Translations under genes and position numbers: made by a program
In this document: positions 1 to 8,000 of the stretch, piece by piece
How the letters are laid out: every line of letters begins with the position of its first letter
Position numbering within the stretch: the stretch's first letter is position 1
From: Myxococcales bacterium
GTDB taxonomy: Bacteria > Myxococcota > Polyangia > HGW-17 > SLPX01
Assembly (NCBI GenBank): GCA_007131745.1
Contig: SLPX01000204.1
Coordinates: 25,994-89,993 of the forward strand
Length of the DNA stretch: 64,000 bases
Reading direction: 5' to 3'
The notes under the pieces: model-generated
What the model was told of the DNA's origin: nothing
Database searches by the model: none
What the model saw: only the letters and a program-made list of their open reading frames with translations

Positions 1-75
1 CTTGTCTGTTTCACGACTTTCTGCCCGGAGTCTGTAACCTTTGTATCCTGGAATCACGTAATCAAGTATTGCCAT
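1..75 (-). CDS. Hypothetical protein, N-terminal fragment cut by the window edge
   Basis: Only the first 25 codons are inside the window. They begin at an ATG at position 75 and read MAILDYVIPGYKGYRLRAES and onward without a stop. A GGAGAAG-type ribosome binding site sits just upstream of the ATG on the minus strand, so the start is well supported. The next gene on this strand ends 145 bases upstream, so the two may be co-transcribed. Too little is visible to assign a family. Confidence 0.55.
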   Translation of the reverse strand, partial: MAILDYVIPGYKGYRLRAESRETDK

Positions 76-220
76 GATCTTCTCCTGTAGAAATTGAGGC
101 TCAACTATATTCCATGCTGAAACTTGTTCAACCTGTCCGGCGCTTTGTTTTCCTCCGTTTTTTCGGAGTCGAAAGAACTCCTTATTTAACCGTTGCGAAC
201 TGACCGGACGATCGGAAAAA

Positions 221-580
221 TCATTTTCTCACATCCGATTCAGGCCCCGGACCGCTGCCCGCCTTGGCTCGTAAATACCCCAACAGGACCGCAACAGGAA
301 TGACAGCAATCGTAAACGGCCAAGCCCGTCTGAGACTGTATATATTCAGGTTTCCCCCCAAAATCACTGCGAAAACGAAAACGGCTACAAGAGCGATTTC
401 ATAATAGCCGGCCACGGCCAGTACGATACCTATTCCTATAAAAAGAACGGGCCACGTGGAACGAATTCCGGGGCCATCAAAAGTGTATTTTACGAGTAAA
501 ATACCGGCCAAACTAGCCAAGATGACTACCGCTCCAACCATGCCTTTCAGGTTCGCCGGTTTTTTTTCTGTTTCAGCCAT
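221..580 (-). CDS. Small membrane protein with DUF5668/LiaF-like WP-x-L segments
   Basis: A 119-residue protein with a short charged N-terminus and about four hydrophobic segments (roughly residues 14-34, 43-58, 60-76 and 85-103). Two of them begin with a Trp-Pro pair (TWPVLFIGIG and RAWPFTIAVI), as in the small DUF5668/LiaI-LiaF-type membrane domains found in many bacteria. A GGGAGG ribosome binding site lies at good distance before the ATG at 580. The C-terminus is short, polar and Pro/Gly-rich. The function is unknown. It probably sits in the inner membrane and may share a transcript with the fragment at the window edge. Confidence 0.7.
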   Translation of the reverse strand: MAETEKKPANLKGMVGAVVILASLAGILLVKYTFDGPGIRSTWPVLFIGIGIVLAVAGYYEIALVAVFVFAVILGGNLNIYSLRRAWPFTIAVIPVAVLLGYLRAKAGSGPGPESDVRK

Positions 581-892
581 CCGGAACCTCCCGCTTCGTA
601 GAATTCAAACCTTGATGTGTACTGTTTCAATCCCGTCTTTTTGCTCATGTGAAACAAGGGCCTATTTAAAACGGGCCTGAGCTCTTTTCAAGGTTTGCAT
701 TTGCTTTTCAAAATACAGCTTTGCTGGTCGCGCAAATTACGCAAAGGCACCTTCATTTCGGCCCTGAGTTTACACTATTAAGCAAGCTTGGAAAACAACC
801 AAATGTCGATGGCCGGTTTATCGAAAAATGTATGCGAAACACCGGATAGTGTCTGAATCATTCCTTTTTTGCGGCTAAACGACCTTTTTAAG

Positions 893-921
893 TTGACAGG
901 TTTATCCTTAAATACCATTAT
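893..921 (+). promoter_or_regulatory. Sigma70-type promoter for the DksA-family gene
   Basis: A perfect TTGACA (893-898) is followed by a 17-base spacer and CATTAT (916-921, 4 of 6 matches). The predicted transcription start is near 928, leaving an 80-base leader before the TTG start at 1010. Confidence 0.5.
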
Positions 922-924
922 CAA

Positions 925-938
925 CGGTAAAAATACCG
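925..938 (+). repeat. Small hairpin at the predicted transcription start
   Basis: CGGTA, a four-A loop and TACCG form a perfect 5-bp stem overlapping the predicted start of the dksA-type transcript. It could protect the 5' end or serve as an operator; either role is inference. Confidence 0.3.
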
Positions 939-1009
939 ATGGCGTTAAGTGCAATCGAAACAGAAACTCTTTGATGCGGCATTGATGACCGCCGAGAAGG
1001 AATGGGGAC

Positions 1010-1372
1010 TTGAGAAAACGGGATTTGAAAAAATTTGAAAAAATTTTGAATGAAAAGAAGGCACAGCTATTGAGCAAGGCTCGACGCACTTTATCCGAAG
1101 ACATGCAGCTTGATCCCAACGAACTTCCCGACGAAATGGATCTCGCGTCCACTGAATACCTTCAGTCTTTCACCTTCCGGTTGCGGGGAAGGGAAAAAAC
1201 TTTCCTGAAAAAAATCGACATTGCGCTTGGAAAGATCGATGAAGGGTCATTCGGAATATGCGATGAATGCAACGAACCCATTTCGCTCAAGCGATTGGAA
1301 GCTCGTCCGGAAACCACCATGTGCATCAAGTGCAAGGAAGAACAGGAGCAAAAGGAAAAGGCCTTCGGTTAG
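1010..1372 (+). CDS. dksA: DksA/TraR-family zinc-finger transcription factor
   Basis: A 120-residue protein with the DksA layout: a charged helical N-terminus, the coiled-coil tip motif DxxDxA (D41, D44, A46) that DksA inserts into the RNA polymerase secondary channel, and a C4 zinc finger (C84, C87, C105, C108). Family members work with ppGpp to tune transcription initiation, especially at rRNA promoters. The start is a TTG at 1010 with GAGAAGG upstream. An in-frame stop at 986-988 and the lack of an in-frame ATG leave this as the only sensible start. It has its own promoter and terminator, so it is probably monocistronic. TraR-like paralogues also exist, but the intact tip and full length favour DksA. 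Confidence 0.9.
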   Translation: MRKRDLKKFEKILNEKKAQLLSKARRTLSEDMQLDPNELPDEMDLASTEYLQSFTFRLRGREKTFLKKIDIALGKIDEGSFGICDECNEPISLKRLEARPETTMCIKCKEEQEQKEKAFG

Positions 1373-1400
1373 AACCTTCCTCTTTTAATCACCCGTACAT

Positions 1401-1437
1401 CAAGGATGGGGGACGCCGGGGTATATCCTTGTTTTTT
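1401..1437 (+). terminator. Rho-independent terminator after the DksA-family gene
   Basis: CAAGGAT (1401-1407) pairs with ATCCTTG (1425-1431), a 7-bp stem around a G-rich loop, immediately followed by six T residues (1432-1437). It starts 28 bases after the stop codon. Confidence 0.6.
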
Positions 1438-1527
1438 CGGGTTTTCCTGGATCATTATCTTGGCTCGATGAAGAAATCCCCTTTTTAGATCCGCTGGTGC
1501 GGACCGTGGAAACATTGGAGGTCACAA

Positions 1528-2583
1528 ATGGATTTTTTGGCAAACTATGGACTGTTCTTGCTCAAGACGGTAACGATAACGATTTGTGCGGTCCTGTTGT
1601 TGGTAGTTTTTGTGAAGGCACTGCGGAGTTGTCAGGAAACAAGGGAAGGAGAACTAAAGGTAAAAAACCTCAACAAACATTTCCGCTTGTTGAGCGAGGC
1701 CGTCGAAGAGCAGGTTCTTGAACCGGACCGGTTCAAAGAATTGCAAAAAAAGAGAAACAGGGAAGAAAAACTTCGTGGAAAGCACCGGGAGGAAAAAAAA
1801 GAAAGGAAAGATGGAAAAGAAGGAAAAAAAGAAAAGGTCTTTGTTATTGATTTCAACGGAGACCTTCGGGCGTCATCGGTGGATAGTCTGCGAGAAGAGA
1901 TATCAGCTTTGGTTTCCGTTGCGAAAAAAGGGGACGAGGTTGTTTTGAGGCTGGAAAGCAGCGGCGGCCTCGTACATTCCTACGGGTTGGCGGCCGCGCA
2001 ACTCGAGAGATTAAAGAATAAAGGGATAGAGCTCACGGCAGTTGTAGACAGGATTGCTGCAAGCGGCGGCTACATGATGGCCTGTGTAGCGGATCGCGTT
2101 GTGGCCGCCCCGTTCGCGTTGTTGGGGTCTATCGGCGTTGCTGCCGTTGTTCCAAATTTTCATCGGTTTTTGGAGAATCATCAAATCGACGTAGAACAGA
2201 TCACCGCGGGCGAATACAAACGCACCTTGTCACTGGTTGGAAAAAACACGGACAAGGGACGTGCCAAGTTCACCGAACAGGTAGAAGAAGCCCATGAGCT
2301 GTTCAAGAGTTTTGTAGCTCGTCACAGAAAAACATTGGACATGGAAAAAGCGGCCACCGGTGAATTCTGGTATGGATTGCAAGCGAAGGAGATGGGACTC
2401 GTGGACGATCTGGCCACAAGCGATGATGTTTTGCTCGAAGCCTCGAAAAGGGCGCAGATTTACAAGATATGCTTTGATCGTCCGAAAAGATTCTCTGAAC
2501 GCGTCGGTGGAATGATGTCCGTGGTTTTGCGTTCTCTTTTCAGGACAGGAGTGGAAGAGGCGCGTAACAAGACCGAAATATAA
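1528..2583 (+). CDS. sohB: SohB-like membrane-anchored serine protease, family S49
   Basis: A 351-residue protein resembling SohB, an S49 signal-peptide-peptidase relative. One transmembrane segment lies at about residues 10-32, followed by a long highly charged Lys/Glu-rich linker (about 70-103) and the S49 protease domain. The Ser-Lys dyad is visible: S179 in the AASGGYMMAC motif and K231 in the AGEYKR motif, 52 residues apart as expected. SohB-type enzymes are thought to cleave membrane or periplasmic peptides. A GGAGG ribosome binding site lies 7 bases before the ATG. It follows the DksA terminator, so it should have its own promoter. The linker is unusually long and charged. Confidence 0.88.
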   Translation: MDFLANYGLFLLKTVTITICAVLLLVVFVKALRSCQETREGELKVKNLNKHFRLLSEAVEEQVLEPDRFKELQKKRNREEKLRGKHREEKKERKDGKEGKKEKVFVIDFNGDLRASSVDSLREEISALVSVAKKGDEVVLRLESSGGLVHSYGLAAAQLERLKNKGIELTAVVDRIAASGGYMMACVADRVVAAPFALLGSIGVAAVVPNFHRFLENHQIDVEQITAGEYKRTLSLVGKNTDKGRAKFTEQVEEAHELFKSFVARHRKTLDMEKAATGEFWYGLQAKEMGLVDDLATSDDVLLEASKRAQIYKICFDRPKRFSERVGGMMSVVLRSLFRTGVEEARNKTEI

Positions 2584-2663
2584 CCATTCGCCTCGCGATT
2601 GCCTGCAAAATAACCGAAAAATGGGTTGCTTATATGGGCGGAGTGATTCATAAATGGAGGGTC

Positions 2664-2888
2664 ATGAAGCATTTACCGCCTGAAATACTGGTAACTGCGC
2701 GCTTGAACTTGTTGGATCGCGTGAAAATTTTGTGTCCCGCATGCTCCGAAGTAATCATTCCACCCGGAGCATCAGGCGAGTATGATATTTTTCGATGCCG
2801 TGTTGCCCATGGAAAACACTGTGTTACAGCGATCAACACACGGCATTGTGTAAAAAGGAATGATGATCCCAAAAGCAAGGACGCGTAG
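2664..2888 (+). CDS. Cys-rich mini-protein, first of a tandem paralogous pair
   Basis: A protein of about 74 residues with a pattern shared with its downstream neighbour: CPxC, a hydrophobic stretch ending in PP, then GExDIxRC, GKHC, and a final TxxCVK. The Cys spacing suggests a small metal-binding (zinc-ribbon-like) fold, but I do not recognise a named family. I chose the ATG at 2664, preceded by GGAGG only 3 bases away. An upstream in-frame ATG at 2634 has no ribosome binding site. Alignment with the paralogue also supports the shorter form. The function is unknown. It lies 80 bases after sohB on the same strand. Confidence 0.6.
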   Translation: MKHLPPEILVTARLNLLDRVKILCPACSEVIIPPGASGEYDIFRCRVAHGKHCVTAINTRHCVKRNDDPKSKDA

Positions 2889-2891
2889 CCA

Positions 2892-2924
2892 TTTCGGACA
2901 CAAAGATAAAGATGTGTGCCGAAA
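2892..2924 (+). repeat. Inverted repeat between the paired Cys-rich genes
   Basis: TTTCGGACACA (2892-2902) pairs with TGTGTGCCGAAA (2913-2924) apart from one bulged base, with a 10-base loop. No T-run follows. It could be an mRNA-stabilising hairpin or an attenuator between the two small genes. Confidence 0.45.
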
Positions 2925-2960
2925 ACATGATCGCCTTTGTTTCGAAAACCGGAGGATTGC

Positions 2961-3152
2961 GTGAGACCCACAGTGGAAATCGATGTAATGAAGCTCATCA
3001 AGGAAAATTGCCCCAACTGCGAGATGGCGATTGTTCCACCGGATTCAGAGGGAGAGTTGGACATCTACCGTTGTGAAGCAGCCGGCGGCAAGCATTGCCT
3101 TGTAGCCGTCACCACGCCGCAGTGCGTGAAAAAACCCTTGAACAAGGCATAG
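2961..3152 (+). CDS. Cys-rich mini-protein, second of a tandem paralogous pair
   Basis: A 63-residue paralogue of the preceding protein with the same skeleton: CPNC, an IVPP segment, GELDIYRC, GGKHC and a TxxCVKK tail. The start is a GTG at 2961, directly preceded by GGAGG with 5-base spacing; an upstream in-frame start lacks one. Conservation of all Cys and the GKHC motif in both copies argues that they are real and probably bind metal or form disulfides. The sequence has no signal peptide, so a cytoplasmic location is likely. No function can be assigned. Confidence 0.65.
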   Translation: MRPTVEIDVMKLIKENCPNCEMAIVPPDSEGELDIYRCEAAGGKHCLVAVTTPQCVKKPLNKA

Positions 3153-3182
3153 GTCTACGGGCAGAGAGACGGAGAAAGAATT

Positions 3183-3503
3183 CTAATCGGTTTTTTCCAA
3201 AAATGCTCTCAGCAATTCTTCCCCGTTCGCGCCGAACGAAAGAAACTTTACACCCATTCCCAGGTCTGAAGACCGGTCGTTTACCACTTCCGCCCACACC
3301 CTGACCACCGGTGCGTCTTTTTCTGTACCGAGGGGTATCTTGAGACAGAGACGTTTTCCCGGAAAATGGGGAAGTGCCCTGTCAAAATAAACACCGCCTG
3401 CGCTCAGGTTCCCGGTTCGCATGAAAACCTTGTTCTCACCTTCCTGTTCTTCGATCCACAGTTCCATGTTCACGCGTTTTTCTTTTCTTCTGTCTTCGCT
3501 CAT
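3183..3503 (-). CDS. PilZ-domain protein, possible cyclic di-GMP effector
   Basis: A 106-residue single-domain PilZ protein of the type common in myxobacteria. The N-terminal RRKEKR stretch gives the RxxxR ligand motif. The second motif is NLSAGG in place of canonical DxSxxG, so the Asp is replaced by Asn. The C-terminal part ends with the typical GMGVKFL segment. The ATG at 3503 has GGAGAA 8 bases upstream; a longer frame would overlap the preceding peptidase gene and is less likely. It is the last gene of a minus-strand run after the giant TPR protein and the M32 peptidase, 35 bases downstream of the latter. The Asn change makes ligand binding uncertain. Confidence 0.8.
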   Translation of the reverse strand: MSEDRRKEKRVNMELWIEEQEGENKVFMRTGNLSAGGVYFDRALPHFPGKRLCLKIPLGTEKDAPVVRVWAEVVNDRSSDLGMGVKFLSFGANGEELLRAFLEKTD

Positions 3504-3538
3504 GAAAGCGTTCTCCAAACGTAATGCGCTGGATTCTT

Positions 3539-5044
3539 TCAAAACCCGACCCGGCAAAGCTCCGAGTGTTTCTTTTCGATATAATCCTTAAAAAAAGATG
3601 AATCAAGAGAAGATCCGGTAGCCCTTCGGGTTATTTCATCGGTAGACCAGCGTCGACCGTGCACATGTATATTCCGCCTAAACCAGTCTTTTATCTCAAG
3701 AAAACCGCCGTTTTCAATCAATTCATCGAGAGTTCCGAGTTCCTTTTCCATCGCCCATGCCCATTGCGCGGCATACAAGTTTCCGAGAAGATACGTTGGA
3801 AAATATCCAAAGAGTCCCATGGACCAATGTATATCCTGCAAAACCCCTTGTCTTGGATCCGTCGGACGGATTCCAAGGAGTTTTTGCATTTCCTCATTCC
3901 AGGCGCCTTCAAGATCTTCCACTGCCAAAGCTCCATCCAACAGTCCCTTTTCCAGTTCATACCTAAGTGCGATGTGAAGATTATAGGTGACCTCATCGGC
4001 ATTTATCCTCACGGGGGAAGCCTTCACCTTGTTTACTGCATTATAGAGGTGTTCAGGATTTACACCAACCAGAGCAGGGCCGAATATTTCCTTCAGATCG
4101 GCTTGAGCAAAACACCAGAAAGCCATCCGGCGGCCCACCTGATTTTCCCAAAAACGGGATTGCGATTCATGTATCCCCAAAGACAGCGATTGTCCAAGCG
4201 GAGTAGATGAATGTTCTCTGCACAATCCTTGTTCGTAGAGTCCGTGTCCACCCTCGTGAAGCGTGCTCAACGCCGCCCTTGTCAGACAATCGGGATCATA
4301 ATGAGTGGTCAATCTTACGTCTCGGGTGTCAAAACTGCTTGTAAAGGGATGAACCGATTCATCCAGCCGACCTCCATTAAAATCGAAACCGATCCACTCG
4401 AGAATTCTGCGGCAAAAAATCTTCTGAGCTTTCAAACTATCTGAAGGAAATCTAAGGTCTGTATTCGGTTCTGATAGGCAAACACCCTCGTACAGCTTTT
4501 TGGCGTGATTGGCAGTCGATCCAATCAACTGATCAAGCTGGACAACTGTTGCTCCGGGTTCGTATTCATCCAGCAAAACGTCATAAACGAACTTTGCACC
4601 GGAATCGGACAAAGCATGGGCATGTTCTTTTTTCAGAAAAACTATTTCCTTCAGTGCAGGAACGAAATGGAGAAAATCATTTTTTTTTCGTGCCTCAATC
4701 CAGAACTTTTGTCCACGACCCACGGCTTCGGCCGTTTTTCTTACGAGGTCCGAAGATAGTCTAACAGCTCGATCCCTTTCCCTTCGGGCCTCCCTGACCA
4801 ATGCTTCATCGTCCGAGCCCGACGAAACTTTTCCGGCTGCTTCATCTATCAGTTCTCCCAGTTCACTCGAACATAGTTCCCCGTGCCGAATAGAGGCCAG
4901 CAAACCCATGTGCCGCACCCGAGCTTCTGTTCCTCCCGGGGGCATGAAAACCTGCTGATCCCACCCCAATAACTCCTCGACACAAAGAAGATCTTGAATC
5001 CTCATAAGACGGTTCTTCAACGTTTGGATGGTCTTGGATCTCAT
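3539..5044 (-). CDS. Carboxypeptidase Taq-like metallopeptidase, family M32
   Basis: A 501-residue protein of the usual M32 length and architecture. The zinc motif HEGGH is at H263-H267, and the third ligand is probably E293 in the GIHESQSRFWEN stretch. The preceding RLTTHYDPD segment and the later family motif around DEVTYNLHIALRYELE are also typical. M32 enzymes are cytoplasmic metallocarboxypeptidases that trim residues from peptide C-termini. No signal peptide is present. The gene starts 22 bases after the giant TPR gene and is followed by the PilZ gene, suggesting one transcript. The ATG at 5044 has no strong ribosome binding site, so coupling to the upstream gene is possible. Confidence 0.92.
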   Translation of the reverse strand: MRSKTIQTLKNRLMRIQDLLCVEELLGWDQQVFMPPGGTEARVRHMGLLASIRHGELCSSELGELIDEAAGKVSSGSDDEALVREARRERDRAVRLSSDLVRKTAEAVGRGQKFWIEARKKNDFLHFVPALKEIVFLKKEHAHALSDSGAKFVYDVLLDEYEPGATVVQLDQLIGSTANHAKKLYEGVCLSEPNTDLRFPSDSLKAQKIFCRRILEWIGFDFNGGRLDESVHPFTSSFDTRDVRLTTHYDPDCLTRAALSTLHEGGHGLYEQGLCREHSSTPLGQSLSLGIHESQSRFWENQVGRRMAFWCFAQADLKEIFGPALVGVNPEHLYNAVNKVKASPVRINADEVTYNLHIALRYELEKGLLDGALAVEDLEGAWNEEMQKLLGIRPTDPRQGVLQDIHWSMGLFGYFPTYLLGNLYAAQWAWAMEKELGTLDELIENGGFLEIKDWFRRNIHVHGRRWSTDEITRRATGSSLDSSFFKDYIEKKHSELCRVGF

Positions 5045-5066
5045 TTCAGCAAAGTTTCTATCGAGG

Positions 5067-8000
5067 TCAGGTCAAAAGATTTCTGAAACCCGGCGTGCAC
5101 GCCCAGGACAGGAGATCGGCTCGCTCGACGTGTTCTTTGATCTTTTCATCAAGTTCATCAATGCTTTCCACTTGACGGCCGATTTTCTCGCCTTCCATTC
5201 TTTCCATCGCTCTGATTGATAGGTGAAGCTCTCCCGCCATCAACAACCCGGTTCGCCGGGCGGTGCAGAGCACGCCGTTCCAGTATGATTCGATAAGTTT
5301 TTCCGGCTCCTCGTTTCTGAGAGAATCCAACTCTTTTTTCCAGCGATCCAGGGTTTCCGCGTCCACTTTTTCCACGATTGATCCTCGGATTTTTCCGGAC
5401 AACCCTGAGCGGCTTCCATACCATCCGAGGGCCGAATAAAGCCCCTTTGCCAATGCCGTACGTCCTTGCCCGGAAGAGATTGCAAGTACGGTGTTGCCGG
5501 GACGAACGAGTTCCAGCGCAAAGCCGAATACGTATCGTACCTCGTTTTGAACCAGTTTGCGGGCAAAATCGGCCTGCAAAATTATCCCGGGAGCAGCATC
5601 TACTTTTGCGAAAGTGATTGGAACATCCAGGCTCTCCGCTCTATAAGCATCCTGTTGCAGAATTCCGAGGTTCGCGCACTGTTCTTTCAAAACCTTTCCC
5701 AACCCCGTGCTTTCGCCTATCTTGGCGAACTCACCTTCCACCAAATCTTCAATATCGTACTCTCCGAAAGGTCCGGCGATTGCCTCGGCTTCGGCCAAGA
5801 CTCTTTCCAGTGCTTCAATGTGACGGGGATGGCGGACAAAGAGATTCCTGTCTTTTTCAGAGAGCACCGGAATACTTGCTCCGTCGAATTCCTTTCTCAT
5901 TTCCCTCAGCGCGGATTTCAACTCTTTGTCCACCTTCCGGACCTCGCTGAGCGGCGACAGAAGGCACCACGCCCAACGACGATTCCCGCTTTCGAGGGCT
6001 TCTTTTCCAAGGGCGGTAACCGGTTCGAAAAAGGGAGGACCGAAAGCAACCAGCTTTCCAAGAATGTTTTTCGCATCTTCTTCCCGCGATGGATCCTGTG
6101 AGTAAATCTCGTGCAGCCGCTCCAGGATTTCTTTGGATGACTCAATTTCTGCTGCTAGGCGCAAATAAGACTCCTCCCTTTCCTTGTCTCCGAATTGCTT
6201 TGCGCATACCTCCGCCATTTTGACTAGTACTTCCGCTTGCTTTGTCGGCGGAAGCAGTTGCTGCGTAGCATCCAAAACATCCAACAATTGGCTCCACTCT
6301 CCTTTTCTCTCCAAAAGGTTTCCGAGGCCTTCCAGTGCTTCCCGGCAACCCGGGTCATAAGACAGAGCCATGTCAAATGCTTCCATGGCGTTGTCTTCCC
6401 CTTCCGGACGTTCGGAAAACATCTGTCCCCTGGCTACCCACAGACCGGCCATGTCTTCGGGGTTTTCCACTTTGTCCAACATGGCGTCTATCAAGTGTAG
6501 AGCCTCTCCGTGTCTTCCGGCTTTTTGGTTGTACTTCAAGCTTCTCCAAAGAGTGTCCAAATCATCGGCGCCGTCGTCCAGCGCCCTTTTGTAGCAGGCA
6601 CCTGCTTCATCCGGTTTGCGGAGGTGATCTTCCAGCAAAGCGCCCAACCTGCTGTTGATCCTGGAGCGGAGTTGCGCGTCATCGGTAACCGGAACGGCGC
6701 GGATATACATTCTAGCCGCCTCGGCAAATCGTCGGGCTCCTACAAGTTCGCCTCCGACGGCTTCAAGAGCGCCGGCATGAAGCGGAATCTGCTCAAGTGT
6801 GTTTTTAAACGAGGCCACGGCTTTCTCGGGATCGCCAAGCCTGAGCGATATCGTTCCCAGCCGAAAAGTGATATGTGCCTTGATGTCACGGCCGAAACCC
6901 GCTGCTTCGGTCCGTTCCGCAAGCTCTTCGTAAATTTTCGCGGATCCTCTGAAATCTCCTTCATCGAACTTCTCATTCGCCACGGCAAGAGCCGCCCGTA
7001 CATCTTTGGGATCCAGGTCAAAAGCCCTCTTTTCGAGGGAGGCGGATTCTTCCTGATCGCCGATTTCACGGAATGCTGAGCTGCATGCGTGAAACCTTTC
7101 CACCTCTTCCACCAAATCCACTCCAGGAACACATCTTAACAGGAAGGCATCCAGCGCTCTCATACGCGCCCCTGCGGAGGACTCCAAGTCCCCTATGTCC
7201 TTCATCATGTCGGCCAGCCGATCCCATGCTCTTTCATGGTTGGGGGATACAGCAAGCGCTCTCCGGAGGAATTGCAATTCGTCATCCCGGTTTTCTGTTT
7301 TTCGTCCGGCGTCAAACAGCTTTTCTCCCTTTTCCTGGATGGTACATCCTCCCCCGCCGGGATCGTCTTGCAGCAACGTGGCTTCTTTACGCCAATCCTT
7401 GACTCTCCTGCCCAGCGCTTTTAGCGCCTGCCTGGCCAGGTCGTTGGAATCGTCCAGCATTCTAGCTCTGCGGTAAAAACTCACCGTACGTTCGGGTTGA
7501 GCGCAGTGTTCATCATTCACCTCGGCTAGGTGACAGTACACCAGTGATGCCGACCGCTCGTCCAGCAGTTTGGCGTGTCGCTCCCGGTGCCTGATGTATT
7601 CACTCCAGTTCCCTTCCGCTGCAGCGATGTCCGCAGCTGCCGTCACTGCGGGAATTTTACCTCGCTTCGACTTTTCCATGAGCTGAAACACCCGGTTTGC
7701 TTCGTCCAGGTTTTTCATAACCAGTAACTGGATTCTGGCCAGATCAAAAAGTGCCCAATGCCGTTCCGTTTCATCGGTCTGGGAAGCTGCGCTTCGCTCC
7801 AGCAACTCTGCCATCTCTTCGTGTCGACCCTGTGTTCTGAGTGTGTGTAAAAGTAAAACACCGGCCTGCCTGTCTTCCGGCCTGATCTCCAGGATCTTGC
7901 GACACAATCTCTCCGTGTTTTCAGGATTTTCGTTGTCTACGTGTTCGAGCCTTACTTGCAAAGCTTCCTGGAGAGAGTCCAACCGATCTCCCTCATCTTC

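Larger units (their letters stand above)
581..1009. other. Intergenic region upstream of the DksA-type gene
   Basis: This 429-base stretch separates the minus-strand membrane protein from the plus-strand DksA-type gene. No open frame in it has a ribosome binding site or family resemblance. Its right half carries a sigma70-like promoter and a small hairpin, listed separately. The left half must hold the promoter of the minus-strand gene, but I could not pick one out. Confidence 0.5.

Noticed and set aside
153..168. Terminator after the small membrane protein gene
   Set aside because: CTTCG-type CTCCG/CGGAG hairpin has its T-run in the loop rather than after the stem in the minus-strand direction.
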